From a virus: DNA of 43,831 nucleotides. The stretch lies in IMG/VR virus record IMGVR_UViG_3300021964_000003, positions 1 through 43,831 of that record. The stretch is one strand, 5' to 3'. Of this stretch, positions 8,201 to 16,175 are shown piece after piece; position 1 is the stretch's first letter, and the number at the start of each line of letters is the position of its first letter. The notes below the pieces were generated by a model, which had not been told where the DNA came from, did not search any database, and saw only the letters and a program-made list of their open reading frames with translations. The position numbers were made by a program, and so were the translations under genes.

Positions 8201-10174
8201 AAGGACTCCCATTTTAGTTAATGCAGTCTTCATCGCGTCAAACAAAGAATGACGAATGCCTTTGTTCATATTAGCGAAAGCATTTGGATTTTCCTGAGTT
8301 GCTAGGCTCCATTGCTCGGCTCCAATTTCCTCAGATAATAATCCGGCATCACCCTTGCCATTATAATTTACATCAACAAGATTTCCCTTATCGTCCAATT
8401 GTCCGGTAAAGCCAAGTTGATGAGCGTATTCAGGTATACTTGGCATAATTGCCATTGCATAATCCTTGGCAAATTGAAATGCCTCTTTGTTAACCTTAAC
8501 ACCTCCTAAATTTTTTCCATTCTCATCGGTGTAAATAAATTCAACACCATTGTCATCTTGGTATTTTTCTAAGATTGCCCTGCGAGTCATCGGTGCTGAA
8601 CCAAGTAATTCTTTCATCGCATGATGCCCATGTTCATGAAGAAATTTTTGGGACGCTATCTTAGTTCCTTCTTTTATATATTTTTCATTTATATAAATTG
8701 TTCTAGATTTGCCATCGTAGAAAGCCGGAGGTACTTTACCTTCTTTAACTTTAGGAACTTTGATGTCCGGTGATCGATTTTTATTTATTGCTTCTCTTGC
8801 AAAATCATCACTTACAAGTTCCATCCGAAAATTACCAAGTCCGGCTAATTCATCGAGTGTAGTAAGTGCGACTTTGGACATATCATCCAAACCTTTAATC
8901 GCTTCAGCAGTTTCTCTATTTCCCTGCTGTTTTTTCTTTGCGATATAATTATCAACTCCGGTCTGCGAACGCTCAGAAAGTGATCCATCTTGGTTAAAAG
9001 CTGAACGAGATTTTCCTGATCCCCTCTGCCCACCAATAGCACCAACAGGACTACCCAATCCCATGCCCATACCGGTAGCATATCCAACTTCCTCCGCAGA
9101 CTTACCCTGTAGTCCCTCCATTGCTATTTGCATTGCCCCTGCTCCCAATCCTGCAACAAAAGAATCAAATGCAATATCATACATTTGAGTTCCCTTCATG
9201 TTGTACAAAGCTGTTGCTGTTTTGCGAGTTGCTTTGCTCACTTTGTCACTTGTTGCAAGACGATGTAAAAATCTAGAATGTGAAGAAGGTTGAGAAAATA
9301 TACTTGCGATTTCCCCAAGTTCCCTGCCTGTCTTTCCGGCAATTTTTGCCAAGACCTCTCCGGCATAAGAAAAAGAAATAGCCGATGCGATTGGGGCTAC
9401 AATGGGAGTAGTAATTCCACCTAGAGTTCCGGCAATTGATGCACCCTGAAGAACAGAATATCCTCCTCCAATTTTTGCATTGTCTGAAAGTTTTTTGGGC
9501 AGACCTAAAACATCACTAGTTTTTAACAATCCATCACCAACACCTTTTAACGCGAATGCAGATGCTTTAGCAGATTGCTTCAAGCCTTTCCTGACCATTT
9601 TTGATCCACCTTTCAACGCGATTGCTGATGGTAATAAATTTGTGGCATCAGTAAAGTCTGCTAAAAATGAAACCTTGTTTTGGAATTGATTGGTAGTCGC
9701 TTTTATAAAAGCTTCCCTAGCATCATTGAAATAATTCATTTGATGTTTATGCCGACCCCATGCCCTTTCTGCCCTTTGCTCTAAACTTAGCTCAGAATTA
9801 AAATGATCTTTAATATTACCGACTATTGCCTTGTAGGCATTATAAGAGTCTCTAGCACCTAGTTCAGAACTTCCGATAAAGCTTCCCCATGCGTCTGCCA
9901 TATCTCCATCCTTGTCACCCAAACCTAGCATAGACATAGTCATGGACTTGCCATTCCAAGCTTGTGGAATTTCCTCAGTCACTAAATTGCGAAGACCTTC
10001 AGGAACAGCTTTTGCATATTCCCATATTGCTTCACCATAACCACGATTTTCTCTCCTCATCCAATCCTGAATGAAGTATTCCTTTTCCCTATCCTCCGGA
10101 GTTATGGTCTCAGTTTTGTAGTCTATCTCATCTGACTCTTTAAGACTCTCTTCTAGTTTTGAATAATCAATCAT
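2153..10174 (-). CDS. Giant polyvalent / ejection protein with zinc-metalloprotease motif
   Basis: This encodes 2673 residues, starting in an ATGA overlap with the preceding ejection protein. Residues about 170-390 hold Ala/Gly-rich hydrophobic stretches suited to membrane insertion. An HEHGHH sequence at about 513-518 fits the zincin HExxH motif. Near residue 1563 VHGHSG, followed by FFTD, resembles the start of ADP-ribosyltransferase-like folds, but I see no convincing catalytic Glu. The remainder is unassigned, with Lys-rich helices toward the C-terminus. As the last and largest of three virion-type genes after the tail, it is probably packaged and injected, as known for phage polyvalent proteins and T7/N4-type internal proteins. 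Ejection is inferred; the HExxH motif is seen. Confidence 0.85.
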   Translation of the reverse strand: MIDYSKLEESLKESDEIDYKTETITPEDREKEYFIQDWMRRENRGYGEAIWEYAKAVPEGLRNLVTEEIPQAWNGKSMTMSMLGLGDKDGDMADAWGSFIGSSELGARDSYNAYKAIVGNIKDHFNSELSLEQRAERAWGRHKHQMNYFNDAREAFIKATTNQFQNKVSFLADFTDATNLLPSAIALKGGSKMVRKGLKQSAKASAFALKGVGDGLLKTSDVLGLPKKLSDNAKIGGGYSVLQGASIAGTLGGITTPIVAPIASAISFSYAGEVLAKIAGKTGRELGEIASIFSQPSSHSRFLHRLATSDKVSKATRKTATALYNMKGTQMYDIAFDSFVAGLGAGAMQIAMEGLQGKSAEEVGYATGMGMGLGSPVGAIGGQRGSGKSRSAFNQDGSLSERSQTGVDNYIAKKKQQGNRETAEAIKGLDDMSKVALTTLDELAGLGNFRMELVSDDFAREAINKNRSPDIKVPKVKEGKVPPAFYDGKSRTIYINEKYIKEGTKIASQKFLHEHGHHAMKELLGSAPMTRRAILEKYQDDNGVEFIYTDENGKNLGGVKVNKEAFQFAKDYAMAIMPSIPEYAHQLGFTGQLDDKGNLVDVNYNGKGDAGLLSEEIGAEQWSLATQENPNAFANMNKGIRHSLFDAMKTALTKMGVLDPKTEKHAKSIISEAMLSNDKVKKVFNNYTKEKQKHLAQRAEDIETGRKHAPEDGQTANERFTQLFGGIGVNMALASHFHVKDSTQYNQLLEADALRSKEGEAGKFTGIGKGNEGKNLHWKTRQVFGMSGKYNNAVTSVIDMIQSAIDKRQMLKFGYRSASWKNRSDYNPFFERSVTPYAWQISPKKPYTRMGRTIYPNLKVMAYDADIVENNIEIMAHAGLLPDGISVDDFKMNFAEHAQSVLSESTDEGQINPLGKGENELYVMAMGMKESGERIVDPNRNEWFSDPERNKMKNAFKSYDVSALAGLNTENRSGYAYDYKNAKFNYMPMLSGQGSENSTIPSQGRKKYVTSNRTNGFIALPSSFDRYTNDEIETILRDPDSDFNIDGESLNESLIEWALNPHEDNQNQVDRIGSFLIGATKGNQDIFATQKIDFGLGMEPPIDLESNGQARIDWKRDSYEALGNELEQVLSNYDGIKVELDSGFNLSQVSDIDGNQLVTEDQIIDDFGITYKITDSNTEAKMKDGWKGGASFKINIINERQNQDFPFVIRLDTTDLGKEGTGQFGSVFSGKKIYQALYDFADQVGIPIVHLDLTSVNDLRTASARLSQLLKSKNKDHISFHKTKRGEYKFNQRDYTDEVLVDSTNSDSYVRLITAFALKERDEVRARIAEVHMDDITSDLAQELQGLNDQDSTYTDLEYFNLLDAFRYDFDTGNYLAIDHRIGQGNDIGKEYLVFPKGDATRSETKEWYENPQTMHLIHPLMRRSADKNDFGLIKYLKTYGALQLGVGETSFKRAIITNTILRATEGNDMFANDHKLKTSNETYQRRNLGQGLFFMPEPSWSAGVKDGRLEMDVTNMSRADIDLLMDADKEFQEKGYNSKYFKEWHEGGLLTKEDSPEPIVLVHGHSGMMTERGNFREDIGEQRHRYGSLQAFFTDRDDRAGGIGMSSPQEDESTFVIKGKKMWDTNNPEHQNLISEWWAEMPLEDRQQYIGTSFNGVNITDVIDSVVWQWRTHSPSSRYRKTKIPTLVSYLTELFEGNEILNDGTSRLDTPEGRFMESIMDQSFKEKLNKVFISGRRGEDYDLANLPPKAMEEIVMQGYHEKGLNWNMFESPSSVATNLSDPSKTTDNSINTYLYKKHGFDLFKMHEEYGGRTYAVVDAKSQTKVWGDTGDLKRQEFTFRNEGVILAMPYTMLTDETAQHFDNLIEDMKKNPYGFTIDQSNLIHAKTGYVVAPEKETEFIIPIQEMNRTALWNYIKTHAHRFKKDGAHIGGWLNDERGFMLDVAFPVNNYLDAVRMAIWGDQDSIYDIDTKTEIKTRKDNGEQSVPENFPFTTEEVKEQAPEDALAFADARWRNKGAIRHESIESDRGQISDGVRKSMLNSLMFMPSVPSEVMSKDTKMSFPMLSYDNDKTEIQLTKNSKDWTQSHWDQYFADNALADNLMKKLGKRYATPENWEKIHQLRLNSVSSFDIPAPPTKFLDYVNDIDQLIGWLDSTMATNPEFIELAKEGYESAKELHDIVKPPEMIAQSFIWGLLSRMLDPYNQEAGWLRTTNYKPMWNAIFQSIDGNYEMEKGTFYDMSAVADEKYGAGWRSQKGYKDFDVKIGELESEIEPTKIDYRALAESSPLYREAVSLGELPKLKLNKLRTRIVNKLKKKEKKRVDKIKDRIKVIGKQKKAYIDSRIKKLPKKERVALASEAERRNIEDQPDTFTDIVANMFNDQKSPVSAGNNAKQNIQAIHDMLVKWNGRWKELTGIFNDKSLNGQQIREKMWSTGFLGAGVKDKVTSFVIALMADPNVVIMDRWQFVNVWEHQIQGAVQDRLQKVNEIIADPEASKTAKEFAEKQKKEYVKFGVSPYRVDAKGVPEDRSGYYKTIGSQLDDPVEHAMYRTLEYMFSDLAKQVGKKRKDYAWIDSAFAMHWVTWNMIKKEAVGHSSFDILGELAIAGKFPATEADRDAFVDDFMGRPKYTEKNERLPKQEKTRRTRFVQDAYGKPIEEIKETNLEGEENIYFKGV

Positions 10175-12657
10175 CTTCCAAAATTGTATCGCTTTTCATA
10201 CGAGGTTGCTTCGTTTGCTGTCTCCAAAAAATTATTTTTTTGGTAGTTCAGTTTAGCGACTAATGCCTTATTTAGTTCTAGTTCCTTACCTGACAATGTT
10301 GATTGCATTGACTTTAATTCATCAATCTTCGCATCATACTCTTGATCCCGAATTTCACCTACATCACTTAGCATATCAATGGTTCCGATTGCCCAACCAA
10401 TACCACCTGAAACCAATCCTCCCACTAAAGATAATCCTGCTTTTTTTATAAATGATTTACCAAGTACTTTGGTTGCCTTGTCGGCAACCTGTTGATCAAG
10501 TTTTTTTGTAACAGCTTTCTTTAATTTAGCTTCTCCCTTTTTACCAAAACCAAATTTCTTTGTGTCGTTTGGATCGATACCAACAAGCTTTGCCTGTTTT
10601 GTTAATTCTTTTGGATTGTCTAATTTCTCGGATAACATCTGATTATATTTTTGCTTAGATGTCATACCTGAATCCATACTATCGAACCTAATTCTGTCTT
10701 TCCCTTTTATATCTTCACGAATAATTCGATTTTGGTTTAGTGAATTTTCTGCTTTATTTGAAAAATATCCGGTTGCAGATGTCCCTGCGGAAACCCCTGC
10801 TACTACTCCCATTGTAATCCGTCCGTTCTCGGCATTCTCTGCTCTTTTGGATACATTATTTTCAATGTCTTTTAAAATATTATCGACCTGTTTGTTGTAA
10901 TTCTGAGTTGCTGTTTCCCTTAACTCTTTTTCATTAAGAGGTTTTTCATTTCCGGTAAAGCCTTGCATCATCTCTCCGGCACTTGCCTCAACAGCTTCAA
11001 ATTCATTAAGTGTTAATTCTCCATTTTCCCACAACTGATTCCCTGCAATACCAAATGCACTATTTGCTCTCCGAGATTTCTCAGGAGTATCTATTACAAT
11101 TTTTGATAAAAATTCTTCCTTAGACATTCCTTTCTTAATCGCATTTCGAGCATGGGCAATATCCCTCTCCATTGGAACAGCTTGGTTTTTATATAAGCTT
11201 TCAATTCCACCCTGCATAAACTCAGAAATCCCACCTAGTTGTGTATCAATTTCACCAAGGGTTAATCCACCATATTGATCTTGAACTCCTTTAAAAATTC
11301 TTGGCACATATTTATTCGTGTCAGACATAAACTTACCTTGTAATGCTCCCATTACATCCTTCATAAAAAGTAAATCATTTGCGGTAATCTCACCTCCTCC
11401 ATATTGAACAATCTCCCCTGCTTCGTAGGGTTTTGAAGTAGCAGGGTTTATTAATTTATGAAATTGTCCACCTTCTCCTATGTCTTTTGATGTTACTTTA
11501 TATTCACTACCAATTTTTTTGTCATACCATCTATTTACATTTTCGTAAAAAGTTTGTGACCCCTGAATTCGATTAACATCCTGATTTGATAAAACCCCTG
11601 CACCTTGCGCTAATTTAGCTAACTTAATTAATGCTACTGATGCACTCACAGGGTTTCCTACAAAATACTCTTTTAGACCTTCAGGGTCATTAGGATTTTT
11701 CATCACATAGGCTAAAGCATTATTTATCAATAAGTCAGTTTGCCGGAGGTCACCCATGCTATCCATGACTTGCTTAAATTCACCAAATCCAACTAACTCA
11801 GCTATTTCATTTGCTGTCTTCCGAACTCCCCCATCAGGCACAACCAATGATTCTAATTGCTTAGTTAATGCATCAATTTGCTCCTGTGGTAAATTTAAAT
11901 TTGTAATTACAGAATCAACGGCATTTTGCATTTCACTCTGCGATAAAAAGTTTAATTCTTCAAGCTGAGTGCCATCACCCTCAGTCTTCATCATGCCCTG
12001 TTTAATGGTAGGTAAGAGAGCAGAGTTATATCTTCCAAGCCCCATTGCCTTATTTACCTCTTGAACAGACCGAGTGGCTAAACTAACATCACCTCCCTGC
12101 TCCTTAACATATTTTAAATATTCCTGTGACCTTGTTACCGGAGTAACATCTTTATTTTTAGGATCACTACTCCATGTTAAGTAAGCATTCTTTGCGTTGG
12201 ATAAATTTGTTTGAAGTTCTAATTGCTTATTCTGATTTTGAATTAAATTTGTCTGCTGTTGTATTTGGTTTTTTCGAGCTTCATTGACTTCAAACTCTTG
12301 TTTAAATTTTATACCTTCTCGGTATTTTTTCATTGCTTCTTGAACCCCTCCGGCATCCTTTAAGAATTTTTGCCCTTCTTTAGCTCGATACTCCGGTGAC
12401 ATCTGTATAGCATTTATTTCTTCGTCAGACATATTCTTAGACTTAGCCATATTCCTGAATTCTTCTGTCTGCATAAAGTCATCTGCTAGTGCTTCTGCTT
12501 CTTTCTTTTCAAAATAAGCACTACCAATGTTTTTTAACATTCCTCCAATTATTGCACCATTTTGTGCCATTGCTTTAGCCTGAGCTTCAGCACCTCTCTG
12601 AAGACCGGAATAGTCTCCGCGATTGACTTGTATGTTTGAAAAATATGGTGATGCCAT
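10171..12657 (-). CDS. Internal virion / ejection protein (828 aa)
   Basis: I place the start at the ATG at 12657 (MASPYFSN), 3 bases after the preceding stop. The frame is open to 12726, but that extension overlaps the upstream gene. The first 130 residues are helical with a long Gln/Asn-rich coiled-coil stretch. The middle is soluble and helical, and the last 200 residues carry two Gly-rich hydrophobic segments (VVAGVSAGTSA and GLVSGGIGWAIG). Large helical proteins with glycine-zipper tails next to tail genes are typical of podovirus proteins that form the DNA translocation channel. Function is assigned by position and composition, not by a named domain. Confidence 0.8.
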   Translation of the reverse strand: MASPYFSNIQVNRGDYSGLQRGAEAQAKAMAQNGAIIGGMLKNIGSAYFEKKEAEALADDFMQTEEFRNMAKSKNMSDEEINAIQMSPEYRAKEGQKFLKDAGGVQEAMKKYREGIKFKQEFEVNEARKNQIQQQTNLIQNQNKQLELQTNLSNAKNAYLTWSSDPKNKDVTPVTRSQEYLKYVKEQGGDVSLATRSVQEVNKAMGLGRYNSALLPTIKQGMMKTEGDGTQLEELNFLSQSEMQNAVDSVITNLNLPQEQIDALTKQLESLVVPDGGVRKTANEIAELVGFGEFKQVMDSMGDLRQTDLLINNALAYVMKNPNDPEGLKEYFVGNPVSASVALIKLAKLAQGAGVLSNQDVNRIQGSQTFYENVNRWYDKKIGSEYKVTSKDIGEGGQFHKLINPATSKPYEAGEIVQYGGGEITANDLLFMKDVMGALQGKFMSDTNKYVPRIFKGVQDQYGGLTLGEIDTQLGGISEFMQGGIESLYKNQAVPMERDIAHARNAIKKGMSKEEFLSKIVIDTPEKSRRANSAFGIAGNQLWENGELTLNEFEAVEASAGEMMQGFTGNEKPLNEKELRETATQNYNKQVDNILKDIENNVSKRAENAENGRITMGVVAGVSAGTSATGYFSNKAENSLNQNRIIREDIKGKDRIRFDSMDSGMTSKQKYNQMLSEKLDNPKELTKQAKLVGIDPNDTKKFGFGKKGEAKLKKAVTKKLDQQVADKATKVLGKSFIKKAGLSLVGGLVSGGIGWAIGTIDMLSDVGEIRDQEYDAKIDELKSMQSTLSGKELELNKALVAKLNYQKNNFLETANEATSYEKRYNFGR

Positions 12658-12659
12658 GA

Positions 12660-14627
12660 CTATAAATATTTTTTGGTTAAACCTCCGGTGACCCCTCCAA
12701 CGGCACCTCCAATAATATTCCCCCACATTTGAGACTCCCCTGCTTTCCGCGTTGCCTCGGCTCCGGCATATGCAGAGTTATAACTATTTAACTCTGATGC
12801 CTGATTAGCCTCAAATTGCGCTCCTTGAGCCGGATTGTAAAGTTGTGGACTTGCTCCGACTCCGGCATATGCATTTCCGTAAACAGCTTGCCCTGCTTGA
12901 TTTTGAACTCCGGAGGGTCTGCCTAAAATCGCTTGAAATGGGTCTGCGGAAGTTGCTGTCTCAAGCCCAACTCGCTGAGTTGCATATCCACGATCCATTT
13001 GTAATCCCTGCTGATATAATTGATCATTAATTTGCTTTTGGGATATTGACCTGTCCATTAATCCCATTTGGGTGTTCATGACTTGTCCGGCAAAATTCTG
13101 TCTTTGCGTTTCTCTTGCTCTTGATGCTTGTTCACCAAAATTTAATTCTGCTAAAACACCTGAGAAATCTCTGCCTCTTCCTCTTGCGGATGATGCCATT
13201 CTAGCACCTTGTTGTGCTGTTCTTAACTCTCTCGCGGTAAGTCTTCCTCCGGCTTGCATACCTTGTTGGGCTTGTGCAAGCATTTGTTGATTTAGACCTC
13301 TTGAGCTTGGTTGATTTGATTTAGAGAAGTTTGCACCCTGCTCAGGCATTCGCTCGCTGAAACCTTGACCATAACCCCCTCCCGGTTGCTCCCTTTTATT
13401 TGATTTAGGATTAATTCTATTTTGTAATTCATTTCTTTTATTAGTAGATGATTCTTCAAATTTTTGCTTATCATTAACATAGGCATAAAGTTTTCCTTCC
13501 CACTCATTATCTGCCCAATCGTTTTTCATACTTTGCCAACTTTCAGACTTATCCCAATCCAAAGTGTTGGCTTGATATCCATCTCCAAACATTTGTTTTT
13601 GCTGATTATAATCTGCCTCAAAATTACTTAAATCCTGAACAGCATTCTCGTAATCTAATTGCTGTTGACCTTGTCGCATTGTGGGTTGCGGATTATCCAC
13701 TAAGCCAAAAATATCATTTGATTGATACCTTGGAATTGCAGACATCTGACCAAGTCTTTCAGTTTCATCAAGGGCATCTTGAATGCCTCCCTGTTGACGA
13801 TAAAGATCAGTCGCTTGCTGTCCATATTCGCCAACCAATCCCAATTCATTGGCAATTGTGCTCCTTTGTTCCCGTTGCCTTAAATCTTGTTCAAATTTTT
13901 GAGCGCCAAGGAATTCTCCGTTTTCATCAAACCCTGCTTGTCTAGTAGTTTTAGTTCCATCCTCATTAAAATATTCAGTCTGTTGCCGACCACCTACTAA
14001 CTCTGTGATTCCACCACTATAAACTTCTTTCCCTGCTGACTCTTTGCCAACATACTCACGAACTATTCCTGATTCAGGGTCAGCAATATTACTTGTGTTT
14101 CCTCGCTCGTAATATGGGGCATTTTTTCCTGATTCCGGAGTGACGATATCCTGTCCTGTGTTTGCCTTATGTTCTGCCCTCCACATGTTCCATCGACCCA
14201 CAATATTTTTTTCGTCCTCACTTCCATAAGTAAAACCCTGATTGTGTGCATTTTCCCACCATGTTCCGTCTGCATCTTGACCCTTTAGGATTTTTTCATA
14301 TACCCCAAGGGATGGATCAATTTCCCGTGCCTTGGCTAATATTGCATCCTTTTGGCTTTCAAATTGAACAAATTTATTTTTATCAAAATTCTTTGTGTCT
14401 GCAACAACATAACCATCTTGATCGACTTGCTTACGCTCACCAATCATTGCATTTTTTGCGATCTTCTGTTCTAATCGACTATAAGCAGGTCTACCATATG
14501 ATGAATCTGCCTCTGCTCGATATAGTTGCTCTGCCATATCAACTTGTGCTTGCAACGCATCTCGCATTGATTCGCCATAATCAATTGTTTCCGGTGGCAT
14601 ATAAATTGTTTCTGAACTTGATCCCAT
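12660..14627 (-). CDS. Internal virion / ejection protein (655 aa)
   Basis: The start at 14627 has a strong AGGAGG site. The product is very rich in Gln, Asn, Gly and Ala, with a low-complexity middle (residues 420-520) and a Gly-rich hydrophobic C-terminus (IIGGAVGGVTGG) before KKYL. It is the first of three consecutive large genes (655, 828 and 2673 residues) that resemble the core-protein series of podoviruses. No enzyme motif is visible. A structural or ejection role is likely from context. Confidence 0.75.
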   Translation of the reverse strand: MGSSSETIYMPPETIDYGESMRDALQAQVDMAEQLYRAEADSSYGRPAYSRLEQKIAKNAMIGERKQVDQDGYVVADTKNFDKNKFVQFESQKDAILAKAREIDPSLGVYEKILKGQDADGTWWENAHNQGFTYGSEDEKNIVGRWNMWRAEHKANTGQDIVTPESGKNAPYYERGNTSNIADPESGIVREYVGKESAGKEVYSGGITELVGGRQQTEYFNEDGTKTTRQAGFDENGEFLGAQKFEQDLRQREQRSTIANELGLVGEYGQQATDLYRQQGGIQDALDETERLGQMSAIPRYQSNDIFGLVDNPQPTMRQGQQQLDYENAVQDLSNFEADYNQQKQMFGDGYQANTLDWDKSESWQSMKNDWADNEWEGKLYAYVNDKQKFEESSTNKRNELQNRINPKSNKREQPGGGYGQGFSERMPEQGANFSKSNQPSSRGLNQQMLAQAQQGMQAGGRLTARELRTAQQGARMASSARGRGRDFSGVLAELNFGEQASRARETQRQNFAGQVMNTQMGLMDRSISQKQINDQLYQQGLQMDRGYATQRVGLETATSADPFQAILGRPSGVQNQAGQAVYGNAYAGVGASPQLYNPAQGAQFEANQASELNSYNSAYAGAEATRKAGESQMWGNIIGGAVGGVTGGLTKKYL

Positions 14628-14974
14628 TATTTTATCCTCCTGAAAAAGTTTTTACTTTTGTAATATTTAATTTTTTTATTTTTTAAAACTCGACCGAACC
14701 CAATGTATGGAAGAGTGAATGGTATTCTATCGCACATTTTTTTAATGCATCCCTCTCCAAGTGCAAAATGTATATACCATGCGTCTGCTTTGTCATTGCG
14801 AACATTTATCCATTTATTTGTAGGATCACCATCCATCATTTTGACAGGTTTTGCTAAAGCTATACAATCAGGGTCTGAATAAATAAAACCATGCTGTATA
14901 TAAATACTCAAATCTTTGTAAAAATCCCTATCGATTTTTGCGTAAAAAGTTAATGCTTCTTGTATTTTACTCAT
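14627..14974 (-). CDS. Small conserved-looking phage protein between fibres and ejection proteins
   Basis: This encodes 115 residues, starting inside the end of the fibre gene and ending one base into the next gene's start, so it is translationally coupled. The core WYIHFALGEG, followed by RIPFTLPYIGF, is rich in aromatics and suggests a small folded domain. The C-terminus is strongly basic (KNKKIKYYKSK). I have seen similar small proteins beside tail genes of other phages but cannot name a family. The role is unknown. Confidence 0.7.
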   Translation of the reverse strand: MSKIQEALTFYAKIDRDFYKDLSIYIQHGFIYSDPDCIALAKPVKMMDGDPTNKWINVRNDKADAWYIHFALGEGCIKKMCDRIPFTLPYIGFGRVLKNKKIKYYKSKNFFRRIK

Positions 14975-16175
14975 AAGCTATTTGCACATCGTTTAAACGA
15001 GAACCTATTGTATGAAAAGAAGTGTCTAAATACAGATCCTTGCCGTTAGAAAAAGTTGGGTGCGTGTAAAAAGTAAAATAATTTTGCCCGATATTTTCAG
15101 AAAACTCCCATGCGTCTCCTCGATTACGTTCACTACTCGTGTTGTTAAGTGCTAGCCAAGCATTATTCCCGTTATCGTCCAAAACTTTTAAGCTGTTGCT
15201 CGCGGAAGAATAACCAATAATTTCATAACCTCGGTTCAAAGTAACCGCCACGTCGGTTCCACTTATTTGTTGGCCGACACTAGCTTTTAGAAAAACTACA
15301 TAATCTCCAACATCACTATCATCCAAAACTGAGTAATTTTCTGCTCTGAGAGAAGCGTTTGCTTGGTAAAAGTCTTCTCGCTTTTGAAAATGAATTTCGT
15401 TATTAGCAGAATAATGCCTTATTCTGAACCAATCTCCACTTTCATAGGTTTCGTAATTAGCCAACCAAGGGCTATATAGGCCGATAGTACCACCATCGAA
15501 AAGCATTTGGAATGGTGGGTTAACTTCAAAGTCTGAGTCTAATTCAACAAGCCCGATTCTAACGGATTTACTTGGTGTCCCAATTTGAAACTGAACATAA
15601 CCATTACTCTGCCCATCAATTTTTTGAACGGATGATGCTCCTGCATTATAACCATCAACTCCACTAATTTTTTCGATTGAGCCTCCTGTGAATGTCTGAA
15701 CTGATCCACCACTTACAACTTTATTCTCTTTAGCATATTCCCATGTAATCCCCCGATTTGCCCAGTCATGCCAAGCCCAAGTCCCCGTGTCCTGATTTGC
15801 CGTTGTGTAAGGTCTGTCTCGTGGATCATTAGGGTCTTCCATTCTAATTAAAGACTCTCCACTGCCCACACCATGAAGCATCTTGCCTTCAGGCATCAGA
15901 GATGAACCAAGGTAAAACTCCGTCAAAACGATCAGGGTAACGGGCTCACTAGTGGAACCTCGATCAGAACCATCATTGCTAGGGTCAGCAACATATCCAC
16001 CAAAGTCTATTTCCGTAAGATTAGTCCAAGTGACAGGCTCAATTGTAAAATTGCCTGTTGGTGGAGGTTGTTGCCCACCTAGATTCACAATAGCATTTTC
16101 CGCACTAGACAAGCGAATGTCTAGGTTCTTTATTTCAGAACCTACCTTCGTACCAATCTGTGCGAGAATTGACAT
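14967..16175 (-). CDS. Tail fibre / receptor-binding protein, second of a pair
   Basis: This encodes 402 residues. Residues 1-30 (ILAQIGTKVGSEIKNLDIRLS) form a short helical anchor closely matching the start of the neighbouring fibre. A PPP hinge follows near residue 37, then a beta-rich, Gly/Ser/Asn/Asp-rich body with many aromatics typical of trimeric adhesins. No Shine-Dalgarno site is visible. The gene and its neighbour almost lack CCGG, which is common elsewhere in the genome, and hold the only two GGCC sites I noticed. This points to recent acquisition. Function is inferred from composition, repeats and position. Confidence 0.75.
   Translation of the reverse strand: MSILAQIGTKVGSEIKNLDIRLSSAENAIVNLGGQQPPPTGNFTIEPVTWTNLTEIDFGGYVADPSNDGSDRGSTSEPVTLIVLTEFYLGSSLMPEGKMLHGVGSGESLIRMEDPNDPRDRPYTTANQDTGTWAWHDWANRGITWEYAKENKVVSGGSVQTFTGGSIEKISGVDGYNAGASSVQKIDGQSNGYVQFQIGTPSKSVRIGLVELDSDFEVNPPFQMLFDGGTIGLYSPWLANYETYESGDWFRIRHYSANNEIHFQKREDFYQANASLRAENYSVLDDSDVGDYVVFLKASVGQQISGTDVAVTLNRGYEIIGYSSASNSLKVLDDNGNNAWLALNNTSSERNRGDAWEFSENIGQNYFTFYTHPTFSNGKDLYLDTSFHTIGSRLNDVQIAYE

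Noticed and set aside
2153-10174. N4-type virion RNA polymerase in the giant protein
   Set aside because: Size and position would fit, but I could not see the single-subunit polymerase motifs, so I did not call it.
14246-14686. 146-codon open frame on the plus strand
   Set aside because: It lies fully opposite the 655- and 115-residue genes, has no ribosome site, and its composition is that of an antisense shadow. No plus-strand frame in the window looks real.
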